Assembly (NCBI GenBank): GCA_900542575.1
Contig: UQOE01000021.1
Coordinates: 1 to 34,481 of the forward strand
Reading direction: 5' to 3'
Length of the DNA stretch: 34,481 nucleotides
Source: an uncultured Oscillospiraceae bacterium
GTDB taxonomy: Bacteria; Bacillota; Clostridia; Oscillospirales; Acutalibacteraceae
Under the pieces are notes generated by a model. It saw nothing but the letters and a program-made list of their open reading frames with translations, was not told the origin of the DNA and searched no databases. Made by a program: the position numbers and the translations under genes. Each line of letters starts with the position of its first letter. Positions within the stretch are counted from its first letter, which is position 1. Shown here one piece after another: positions 14,899-21,709 of this stretch.

Positions 14899-15675
14899 AT
14901 GAATTATAAGCAACGTATGCAGGAATTGCAGTTGGCGGAGTCTGAGCTCAATGACCGAATACAATCGATGCCAAGCGGAACAATCAGCCTGGAAAAGGAC
15001 AGAATTCGTCGTTATTTGCCGGATGGAAAACGGATCCCGCTTAGTCCAGAACAGGATCACCTTCAAATTTCCGCACTGGTGTGCAAGGCCTATCTGGAAA
15101 AAGTTCTTCGAAAGGTTCAGCAGGAGTTATATGCATGGAAAAAATTAGAATCCCATATGCCCTCAGAGCTCTTTGAAAGCGTATTTGAGACACTGTCGCC
15201 CGAGAGGCAGAGATTGACAGTGCCCTATAGTCCTTGGGAAAAGATTCAGTCTGACTGGGAAAAGGCAGATTTTCGAGAATGCTGGAAATATCAGGATGAG
15301 AAAATAATCATGTGCAGAAATGGGATGAAGGTTCGATCAAAATCAGAACGGCTTATTGCGGACCGTTTGTTCTTTTATCATATTCCATTTCGGTATGAAT
15401 GCGGACTCTATTTGAATGACAGATGGCTGTATCCGGACTTTACGATTCTGAAACTGCCGGAACAGAATGAGATTATTTGGGAACATTTCGGTATGGTGGA
15501 TGAATCCGGATATCAGAAACAGATGATACGAAAATTAATGGCATATCAGAATTTAGAAATGGAAAAAACTCTTATTTTTACTATGGAAGCCAAACGTGCG
15601 CCATTAGTGCAGACCACAGTGGATCATATGATTCATAAATATATATTGCCCACAACAGTGAAAACTATTACCTGA
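14899..15675 (+). CDS. orphan PD-(D/E)XK-like nuclease-family protein
   Basis: A 258-residue protein of unknown function. The N-terminal half is helical and charged, probably coiled-coil (about 1-25 and 58-90). The C-terminal half has the layout of a restriction-endonuclease fold: VRSKSE (Glu150) in a helix, a strand, then YPDF (Asp180) and IIWEHFG (Glu195, His196 where a Lys would be usual). I recall this SKSE...YPDFTI...WEHFG pattern from a widespread uncharacterised family in gut Bacillota; that is memory, not a search. The gene is AT-rich against its neighbours. ATG 14899 has GGAG 8 nt upstream. It stands alone behind the GGGGA/TCCCC array. Confidence 0.65.
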   Translation: MNYKQRMQELQLAESELNDRIQSMPSGTISLEKDRIRRYLPDGKRIPLSPEQDHLQISALVCKAYLEKVLRKVQQELYAWKKLESHMPSELFESVFETLSPERQRLTVPYSPWEKIQSDWEKADFRECWKYQDEKIIMCRNGMKVRSKSERLIADRLFFYHIPFRYECGLYLNDRWLYPDFTILKLPEQNEIIWEHFGMVDESGYQKQMIRKLMAYQNLEMEKTLIFTMEAKRAPLVQTTVDHMIHKYILPTTVKTIT

Positions 15676-15702
15676 GATACAGCGAGACCACGTAAAAGTA
15701 AG

Positions 15703-15724
15703 CCCCCCGGCTTCCGCCGGAGGG
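15703..15724 (-). terminator. terminator downstream of the DUF362 gene
   Basis: A GC-rich stem (CCTCCGGC with GCCGGGGG on the minus strand, one bulge, loop GGAA) is followed by CTTACTTTT on the minus strand. It lies between convergent genes; on the plus strand there is no T-run. Confidence 0.6.
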
Positions 15725-15742
15725 CCAAACTCAACTAATAAA

Positions 15743-16732
15743 TCATTTTTCCCCGTCATCCACAAACGGCACGACGTCCCTGACGGCATCCGCGCAGGAA
15801 ATAGGCGTATCGGCGTTGTCAATGTCAATCAGGGTGTAGCGGTCGTTGCCCATGCCAATCTCTTTCATGTAGGTGAGCTGCCGCAGACCGTGGCGGGATT
15901 CCATGCGCTCCACGAGGTCGTGGTTCTGGTCCGGCTTCATGGCGTAGACGAGGTCGACGCAGGCCTGGTCGGCGGCGAGGATGTCGCGGGAGGCGATGAT
16001 GCCGACGTTCGGCGTGACAACCGGCATTGCAGAGGTGCCCTCGCAGTCGCAGGAGACGGACATGTTGCGCATGATGTTAATAAAGCAGGTGTGTTTGCCA
16101 AAATAGCCGAGGGTGGCATTGGTGGACTCGGTGATGCGCTCCATGAACTCCTCTTCTTTATTATCCCACTGGTCGTCGGAGCCGGGAGTGGTGTGAATCA
16201 TGGCTTTGCCAATTCGGCCGTCTGCGCAGCCGATGCCCAGGTTCTTGTTGGAGCCGCCGAAGCCGCCCTGGACGTGGCCCTTGAAGTGGGTCAGCGCAAT
16301 CAGAGAGTCGTAGGACAGCATATTCTGTCCGACCGACATCTCCTTGAACCACTTGCCGTTCTTGACCGGCAGCATCGTCGTGCCGAACTCATCCATGATA
16401 TCTACGCCGCAGAAGGTCCAGCCGTTGACTTTCAGGGTCTCTCGGTGCTGTTCGGTGGTGTAGCGGTCTCCATCGTAGTAGGTGTTAGTCTCGACGATGT
16501 TGGCGTCGGGGAGATCCGCCATAAAGTCCATGACCCAGGTGCGGGGGATGATGTTGGGGCCGTGCTGCTCGCCGGTGTGCAGCTTAATGGCAATTTTTCC
16601 CGTGATGTCCTCATTGACATAGGTGTAAATTTTCCGAAGCCCGGCGGCGGAGAGGTCGCGGGTGAAATAGACGACGGAGAGCGGACCGGTGCGGTCCTCC
16701 ATCGGAATGTAGTGGTTGCCTGGAACTCCCAT
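15743..16732 (-). CDS. DUF362 domain protein
   Basis: A 329-residue DUF362-family protein. Typical features are KIAIKLHTGE near residue 47, the DANIVETNTYYDGDRYTT segment, LTHFKGHVQGGFGGSNKNLGIGCA in the middle, and the GIIASRDILAADQACVDLVY block near the end. DUF362 proteins often carry or accompany Fe-S ferredoxin domains, but no ferredoxin motif is present here; a few Cys (GIGCADG, VSCDCEG) could bind a metal. The function is unknown. The start is ATG 16732, with AGGAGGT (16747-16741) 8 nt upstream; the frame is open much further but that part overlaps the upstream gene. Its ribosome binding site overlaps the stop codon of the lyase gene, so the two are coupled. Confidence 0.85.
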   Translation of the reverse strand: MGVPGNHYIPMEDRTGPLSVVYFTRDLSAAGLRKIYTYVNEDITGKIAIKLHTGEQHGPNIIPRTWVMDFMADLPDANIVETNTYYDGDRYTTEQHRETLKVNGWTFCGVDIMDEFGTTMLPVKNGKWFKEMSVGQNMLSYDSLIALTHFKGHVQGGFGGSNKNLGIGCADGRIGKAMIHTTPGSDDQWDNKEEEFMERITESTNATLGYFGKHTCFINIMRNMSVSCDCEGTSAMPVVTPNVGIIASRDILAADQACVDLVYAMKPDQNHDLVERMESRHGLRQLTYMKEIGMGNDRYTLIDIDNADTPISCADAVRDVVPFVDDGEK

Positions 16733-16745
16733 AGCAGATAACCTC

Positions 16746-17870
16746 CTAAGAACAAATTGTGAGGTAGTTTTCCGGATCGGTATCGCCCTCGGTGTTGAAC
16801 ACGAGTACGACATCGTCCGGGCGGAATGAAGCCTGCAGGGCAGCGGCAAAGCCGGAGGCGCCGGATTCACCGGCGACGATGGCCGGGTCGTCCGCCAGCG
16901 GGCGGGCGAGTCTGCGCATACCCATTGCGCAGTCGTCATCGCCGATCTCCATGCAGGAAAAGGCGTAGGAGTGAATCAGATTCCATGCGAGGGAACAGGG
17001 GGTGCCGCAGTTGAGGCCGGCCATCATGGTGATGCCGCTGCCGGATGCGGTGTGGAGCTGCCCGTCGTCTGCCGCCATCGTCTCATAGATGCAGGCGGCC
17101 GCGTCGGCCTCGACAATGGAAATTCTGGGGATGGCATCTCCGAAAGCCTCATGCAGTACGGCGCAGACGGTGCCGGCCAGCGAGCCGACGCCGGCCTGGA
17201 CCAGAACGTGCGTCGGGGGCACCGGCATCTGGGACAGCGCCTCGTAGACCATGGTGGTGTAGCCGAGCATGATCCATTCCGGGACTTCGGTGTAGCCGGG
17301 CCAGGAGGTGTCCTGAATGAGGTGCCAGCCGTTTTCCGCGGTCAGACGGGCTGTCATTCGGACGCAGTCGTCATAGCAGAGGTCTGTGACGGTGACTTCT
17401 GCGGTGCCGGCCTGGCGGACTGCCTCGGCCCGGGCGGGCACCGTGCCCCGCGGCATGAAGACATACGACGGACAGCCGAAGACGCCGGCCGCCCAGGACA
17501 CCCCTTTGCCGTGGTTGCCGTCGGTCGTTGTGACAAATATCTGCTCTGCCGTCTTCGGGTTAGTCCGGATGTCCTGGAGCGTTGCGGCCGTGGGATCCAG
17601 CCCCAGTTCCCGACAGAGAATGCGGAACATGGCATAGCTTCCGCCGAGGCCTTTGAAGGCTTTGAGACCGAACCGGGAAGATTCGTCTTTGACATACAGG
17701 CCGCGGATGCCGAGCTCCGCTGCGGTGCCCGGAAGGCTGCGCAAAGGCGTTTCCGTATAGCCGGGCAGCATTCGGTGCAGGGCGCGGATGTCAGCGACCC
17801 GGTCGTACGCATACGCAGAGGTGTCGGCCGGTACCGGGCCGCCGCCCGGATTGCGGATACTCGAAAACAT
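16746..17870 (-). CDS. dpaL: diaminopropionate ammonia-lyase
   Basis: A 374-residue PLP enzyme matching diaminopropionate ammonia-lyase (YgeX/DpaL), which converts 2,3-diaminopropionate to pyruvate and two ammonia. The PLP lysine motif is RFGLKAFKGLGGSYA (Lys73 by analogy with E. coli YgeX). The phosphate and cofactor loops TTTDGNHGKGVSWAA, YDDCVRMT, QDTSWPGYTEVPEWIM, VQAGVGSLAG, AGLNCGTP and GESGASG all line up with the E. coli enzyme as I remember it, and the end FNTEGDTDPENY also matches. It is slightly shorter than the usual ~400. ATG 17870 has GGGAGGG 7 nt upstream. It is co-transcribed with the DUF362 gene, behind a structured leader RNA. Confidence 0.9.
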   Translation of the reverse strand: MFSSIRNPGGGPVPADTSAYAYDRVADIRALHRMLPGYTETPLRSLPGTAAELGIRGLYVKDESSRFGLKAFKGLGGSYAMFRILCRELGLDPTAATLQDIRTNPKTAEQIFVTTTDGNHGKGVSWAAGVFGCPSYVFMPRGTVPARAEAVRQAGTAEVTVTDLCYDDCVRMTARLTAENGWHLIQDTSWPGYTEVPEWIMLGYTTMVYEALSQMPVPPTHVLVQAGVGSLAGTVCAVLHEAFGDAIPRISIVEADAAACIYETMAADDGQLHTASGSGITMMAGLNCGTPCSLAWNLIHSYAFSCMEIGDDDCAMGMRRLARPLADDPAIVAGESGASGFAAALQASFRPDDVVLVFNTEGDTDPENYLTICS

Positions 17871-18013
17871 GGCTATCCCTCCCAAAATTAATGTAGGGGA
17901 TTTCGGCACAAAAGTCAAAGAAAACGCAAAACCAGCCACCCGGAACGGGCAGCTGGCCATGCGTTAATTCAAGGGGAATTAAATTGGATCTTTCCACCGC
18001 TTTGCAGAGCGGA

Positions 18014-18174
18014 AAAAGAACACAGGCACAGATGCTATCTTCTGCGTCCTGTTTATTACAAATGGCGGGTCATAAAAAGCTATCCCGTAAGAGTCAGGCG
18101 CCTTGGCCGCACCGTCATACTTACTTGACCATACCATCTGCAACCGTTGCATAATTTGAACGTTTCGACGTTCT
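18014..18174 (-). ncRNA. structured non-coding RNA or riboswitch upstream of dpaL (unidentified; raiA-like?)
   Basis: A consensus promoter points to a transcript starting near 18174. Its first bases form GAACGT-CGAA-ACGTTC, then TGCAA-CGG-TTGCA. A larger domain closes by ATGG...GGTCA with TGACC...CCAT, and encloses GTAAG/CTTAC and GGTGC/GCGCC helices. A terminator-type hairpin (18052-18022) with TTCTTTTT ends it near 18014. A further hairpin (CCGCT/AGCGG) follows before dpaL. This is either a stand-alone RNA of about 160 nt or a leader with an attenuator. It did not fit the common riboswitch classes I checked by eye; similarity to the raiA motif is a vague impression only. A short ORF here has no ribosome binding site. 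Confidence 0.6.
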
Positions 18175-18180
18175 GGCAAG

Positions 18181-18209
18181 ATTGTAGGTTAAGTGTGCCG
18201 GAAAGTCAA
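18181..18209 (-). promoter_or_regulatory. promoter of the structured RNA/dpaL unit
   Basis: On the minus strand TTGACT (18209-18204) and TACAAT (18186-18181) are separated by exactly 17 nt. It lies just downstream of the DUF2252 stop codon. Confidence 0.8.
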
Positions 18210-18220
18210 GGTCAATTCCT

Positions 18221-19693
18221 TTAATTCTGGCTAGAATCGGATGATTGTGGTGGAAATGTTCTGCTGAATTCCTCGTAATCCCTCAGATTTTGGTCGGCAT
18301 AGTGTTTGGCAAATTCGGTGACCGCCTCATCAAAAACGGTACTTTTCCCGAGATACCCGGCGATGGCGTGGCGGTTTCCGGTGCGGGCATGGGCATTCGC
18401 CAGCGTCCACGCGCAGAGACGGGAGAGGCGGATTAAATCCTGGTCGGTAATTTTATCCAGATCGATCGAGCCTTTGTTGTCCCAGAGCTGCCGGACGTAG
18501 TAGTCGTTGTAGGAGCCCAGGGAGGTGGGGACGCGCACCCATCCGGTCAGGAGGTCCCCGGCGTTCTGGATGGCCTTCTGGCCTGCTACGACCCGGTGCC
18601 CCGCCTCGCGGAACTGGCTCTTTCCCGCATAGGGCTCCAGGACGGACTGCGTCGCCTCTTTAATCTGCAGCACCAGCGGGTCGTCGTTGTCGGAGCCCAC
18701 CATGACCACGATCCAGGCGCGCATGCCGACGCTGCCGACGCCGACCACTTTTCGCGCCACGTCGACCGGGGTGTACTGGTCAATCAGGAAACGGACCTCT
18801 CTCGGCAGCGACAGGCGATACCGGCGCAGGATGGTGCTCAGGAATTTCGCCGCATTTTCCTGCTTGATATCCACGCTGGCGAGGTCGCGGTACGGGACCA
18901 GGATTGGCGGGTCGCTGACGATGCGCAGCTGTCCGTCGACGTTTTCCGTCAGCTTGGAGACCGCCTTGTAGCTGTTTTTCCGCGACGCCTTTTTGACCGT
19001 CCGCAGCAGAAACTGGCTGGAATCCTGGTCAAGTTCCTCGTCGTGGTCGGCCAGCAGCTTCTCAATATTCAGATGGGCATACCAGACCTCCAGCGTCCCC
19101 ATCTTGGAGAATTCCCGCATCGATTCACGGTATTCCCGCGCAGCGGCCATCACCGCTTCGGTGGTCCTGGCCTCCGAAAAATTGCGGTATCGACCGCAGA
19201 TCTCAATGCTGGCGAGCAGGCGCTTGACGTCCCACTCCCAGGTGGCCGGCAGAGTCTCGTCGAAGTCGTTGATGTCAAACAGCAGGTTTCGCTCGGGTGA
19301 TCCGAAAATGCCGAAGTTGGCAATGTGTGCATCGCCGCAGGCCTGGACCCGGATATCTGTATATGGGGTATGGGCCAGGTCATCCGCCATAATGATGGAC
19401 GTGCCGCGGTAGAACGAGAACGGCGAATCCAGCATCCGCTCATGGCGGATGGGGATGAGCTCCTGCACACGGGAGGCCTCCTGCTTCCGGATGAGCTCAA
19501 TGGGACGGGTGCGCCCTTCCTCTACGTTCCACTCTGCATGGGAGCTGCGGGGTATCTTCTTGCGGAGGGATTTGCCGAACGCATACCCCTCCTCGCGGTC
19601 GTATTTTTTCTCGGGCTGCAGCCCGATCTCCGCTGCGATCTGCCGGCGGATGTGGCCGCGGATCTGTTCCAGTTCATCGTTGATTGGGTTCAA
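18221..19693 (-). CDS. DUF2252 protein (kinase-like fold)
   Basis: A 490-residue DUF2252 protein, a family with a protein-kinase-like fold and unknown substrate. The catalytic-type motifs are ACGDAHIANFG (HRD-like position) and LLFDINDFDETLPATWEWDVKRL (DFG-like position with D-x-N-D-F-D). The later QIKEATQSVLEPY and AWTLANAHARTGN blocks are also family-typical. It starts at TTG 19693 with a weak GAGATGA upstream; no better in-frame start is seen. It is the last gene of the DMT-kptA-DUF2252 operon, 29 nt after kptA. Its role there is unknown; a small-molecule or RNA-linked phosphotransfer is conceivable but not shown. Confidence 0.88.
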   Translation of the reverse strand: MNPINDELEQIRGHIRRQIAAEIGLQPEKKYDREEGYAFGKSLRKKIPRSSHAEWNVEEGRTRPIELIRKQEASRVQELIPIRHERMLDSPFSFYRGTSIIMADDLAHTPYTDIRVQACGDAHIANFGIFGSPERNLLFDINDFDETLPATWEWDVKRLLASIEICGRYRNFSEARTTEAVMAAAREYRESMREFSKMGTLEVWYAHLNIEKLLADHDEELDQDSSQFLLRTVKKASRKNSYKAVSKLTENVDGQLRIVSDPPILVPYRDLASVDIKQENAAKFLSTILRRYRLSLPREVRFLIDQYTPVDVARKVVGVGSVGMRAWIVVMVGSDNDDPLVLQIKEATQSVLEPYAGKSQFREAGHRVVAGQKAIQNAGDLLTGWVRVPTSLGSYNDYYVRQLWDNKGSIDLDKITDQDLIRLSRLCAWTLANAHARTGNRHAIAGYLGKSTVFDEAVTEFAKHYADQNLRDYEEFSRTFPPQSSDSSQN

Positions 19694-19722
19694 ACAGGGT
19701 CATCTCTTTTCCAAGTCTTGTC

Positions 19723-20265
19723 CTATTGTACCACGGTTTTTAAGTACTGTACCGGAACGCGCCGGACCAGCCAGACCCCGTTGACACTCCGGTAGAAGGG
19801 GATTCCGTCCCGCGCCATCTGCCCGGCGCGGACCTGGTAGATCACGGGCGTGCCATGGCGCTGTCCGACCGTTCGCGCGGTGGCGGCGTCGGCGGAGAGA
19901 TGGACATAGAGCCGGGACATGGGGAGAAGCCCCTCACGGTCGATGGACGGGACCGATTTGGCGCCGGTGCCGTGAAACAGAATTTCCGGCGGCTGCACCT
20001 CGGGCAGTTCGACGTCGACGGGAATGGAGTGGCCCTGATTGGCACGGATCAGGGTGTGATCCTCGTTGAATGAATAGCGCTGTTTCGCATCTTCCGCGAC
20101 GATCTGCTCCAGCATGGCCCGGCTGAAGGGCCTGCTTTTCGCAATGCCGCGGATGAGGTCGTCCACGTCGGCCCAGCCGTGTTCATCCAGCTGGATGCCG
20201 ATGACCTCCGGTTTGTGGCGCAGAATGAGGCTTAGAAATTTGCTGGTGCTTTGCAGGGAAGGCAT
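19723..20265 (-). CDS. kptA: RNA 2'-phosphotransferase (Tpt1/KptA family)
   Basis: A 180-residue KptA enzyme, which in the family uses NAD+ to move a 2'-phosphate from RNA to ADP-ribose, giving ADP-ribose 1",2"-cyclic phosphate. Conserved elements are SKFLSLILRHKPE (Arg16, His17), the winged-helix-like N-terminal domain, RANQGHS (Arg74), LFHGTG (His98), and PMSRLYVHLS (Arg118, His122). The full-length match suggests an active enzyme. Bacteria lack the tRNA splicing pathway that makes the eukaryotic substrate, so the bacterial role is open. AGGAGG is 7-8 nt before the ATG. It sits 14 nt after the DMT transporter gene. Confidence 0.93.
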   Translation of the reverse strand: MPSLQSTSKFLSLILRHKPEVIGIQLDEHGWADVDDLIRGIAKSRPFSRAMLEQIVAEDAKQRYSFNEDHTLIRANQGHSIPVDVELPEVQPPEILFHGTGAKSVPSIDREGLLPMSRLYVHLSADAATARTVGQRHGTPVIYQVRAGQMARDGIPFYRSVNGVWLVRRVPVQYLKTVVQ

Positions 20266-20279
20266 GTAGATTTCCTCCT

Positions 20280-21296
20280 TTATGCAATGCCATGCAGTCC
20301 AATGTGGTGATGGTGGTGTTCCCCGACGTGGTTCGCCAGGTGGTTATGGTAATGGGAGTGCCGCAACACGTAGGTATTGCCGTCCTGGTCGGTAATAATA
20401 TGTTTATGGACATGCTTATGATGGACAACCATGGTGTCCCAGGATACGAGTCCGGTGCCGACAGCCATCACGGCGAGCGCCGCATAGAACAGCGGGCCCG
20501 GCCGATCGTGCAGTACGAGCAGGGAGAGGAGGGCACCGAGGAATGGCGCGACAGCATAATAGGCGCTGGTTTTCGCCGCGCCGATGCCCCGCTGCGCCGC
20601 AATGTAGACGAAAATACTCAGGCCGTACGCCACGAACCCGAGTAGAAGGGAGAGACCGATATAGCGGCCCGCCGGCAGGCGCTGCCCCTGCAGAAGCCCG
20701 ATGAGAAGGGACCCGAGACCGGCGAAGATGCCCTTCAGCACGACAATCTCATAAATGTTGCGATCCGAAATCTTTCGCGTGCAGTTGTTCTCAAGCCCCC
20801 AGCATACGCAGGCGAGCAGGACAAACAGCGATCCCCTGGAAAACTGCAGACTGGATGCGTTTTCAAACGAAAGCAGCAGACTGGCGGCCGTGATCAGCGC
20901 AATGGCCGCCCAGAGCCGGCCTGAGATTTTTTCTTTGAATACGGCGAAGGCGATCAGTGACGTCGCCACAATTTCAAAGTTGTTCAGCAGTGAGACGTTG
21001 GCCGCCGTGGCTGTGGTGAGCCCGGCCATCAGGCAGACCGGCGCCGCAATGTCCAGAAGGATCATGCCGATGGTGTAGGGCAGATCTTTCCGGGTCAGAT
21101 TCTTTTTTCGCAGTTCTTGTTTCTTTTTTCGGCACAGCCATAACAGCCCTACGCCGATGCCGGCACCGAAATACAGCAGCGCAGCCAGAATAGTCGAAGG
21201 CACCTGTTGCAGCAGCGCTTTGGAGAACGGCGTGCTTATGGCGTAGAGCAGGGCCGCCAGCAGTGCCAGAACTATATAATGTGGTTTCTTTTCCAT
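20280..21296 (-). CDS. EamA/DMT transporter with C-terminal histidine-rich tail
   Basis: A 338-residue transporter with about ten hydrophobic segments in two EamA repeats; the first repeat holds NVSLLNNFEIVATSLIA and the second KTSAYYAVAPFLGALLSLLVL. After the last helix (about residue 288) comes a 49-residue soluble tail with 16 histidines, including a run of five. Such tails bind Ni, Zn, Co or Cu in other transporters and may sense or buffer the metal; the transported substrate is unknown. I chose ATG 21296, with AGGAG 5 nt upstream; the longer frame runs through the promoter. It is the first gene of an operon with kptA and DUF2252. Confidence 0.88.
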   Translation of the reverse strand: MEKKPHYIVLALLAALLYAISTPFSKALLQQVPSTILAALLYFGAGIGVGLLWLCRKKKQELRKKNLTRKDLPYTIGMILLDIAAPVCLMAGLTTATAANVSLLNNFEIVATSLIAFAVFKEKISGRLWAAIALITAASLLLSFENASSLQFSRGSLFVLLACVCWGLENNCTRKISDRNIYEIVVLKGIFAGLGSLLIGLLQGQRLPAGRYIGLSLLLGFVAYGLSIFVYIAAQRGIGAAKTSAYYAVAPFLGALLSLLVLHDRPGPLFYAALAVMAVGTGLVSWDTMVVHHKHVHKHIITDQDGNTYVLRHSHYHNHLANHVGEHHHHHIGLHGIA

Positions 21297-21330
21297 ATGG
21301 ACTCCTATCTGTAAGGTCTCAGTTATTTTC

Positions 21331-21359
21331 AGTATGGGTGATGAAAAAATACATGTCAA
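21331..21359 (-). promoter_or_regulatory. promoter of the DMT-kptA-DUF2252 operon
   Basis: On the minus strand a perfect TTGACA (21359-21354) is 17 nt from CATACT (21336-21331). Transcription would start about 30 nt before the ATG. Confidence 0.8.
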
Positions 21360-21382
21360 ATTTCTGGCTGGATTCGCTTGAG

Positions 21383-21577
21383 CTGGACGGAAAGCGCTGA
21401 GGGCGGATTCTGTCCAAACCAGGGGGTATTTTGCTGTAATAGCGGACCATTTTTTATCATTCCTGGCAATTTGTTATTCCAAATTTTCTGAAAATTAATC
21501 CAAATCACACATTTCAAATTTGGAATAACACTTCCGGAAAACTGTCGAAAGAAAAGGCTCCCAACGCGGCCGAATGA
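21383..21577. repeat. dispersed repeat, copy 1 (MITE-like)
   Basis: It runs from CTGGACGGAAAG to GCGGCCGAATGA and matches 25603-25810 in the same orientation. The most conserved part (from TTTTTATCATTCCTGGCA onward) contains the perfect 15-bp inverted repeat TGTTATTCCAAATTT/AAATTTGGAATAACA (21472-21486/21516-21530) around a 29-nt loop. Right after the shared part, CGCGGCCG (21565-21572) can pair with CGGCCGCG (21602-21609). No coding capacity is credible. Together with the flanking sites this fills the 400-nt gap 21297-21709. Confidence 0.85.
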
Positions 21578-21630
21578 GTAGATTTTCATACTCTGGGACC
21601 ACGGCCGCGGCGCAACCCGAAAATTTTCTC

Positions 21631-21691
21631 TTGCCATATACCCTGCTAGGGTATATGCTGTTTCCAGAGGCAAAATACCCCATAAGGGTAT
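21631..21691 (+). promoter_or_regulatory. promoter with two CsoR/CstR-like operators
   Basis: TTGCCA (21631-21636), 17-nt spacer and TATGCT (21654-21659) form the promoter of the ABC fusion gene. The spacer is the palindrome ATACCCTGCTAGGGTAT (21638-21654). A second, ATACCCCATAAGGGTAT (21675-21691), lies between transcription start and ribosome binding site. Both fit the ATACCC-N5-GGGTAT form of CsoR/CstR-family operators. Occupation of either should block transcription. Confidence 0.75.
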
Positions 21692-21709
21692 ACGAAAGGA
21701 GATTTCCAA

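Noticed and set aside
15743..16939. 68-residue longer N-terminus of the DUF362 protein
   Set aside because: It would overlap the dpaL coding region; the ATG at 16732 has a perfect AGGAGGT and matches the family start.
18014..18174. T-box, SAM-I, glycine, cobalamin, ZTP, guanidine-I or fluoride riboswitch, or SRP RNA
   Set aside because: The diagnostic conserved strings of these classes (for example AGGGTGG-ACCGCG of T-boxes) are not present.
17979..18179. 66-residue ORF inside the structured RNA upstream of dpaL
   Set aside because: No ribosome binding site, and the region is better explained by stacked helices, a promoter and a terminator.
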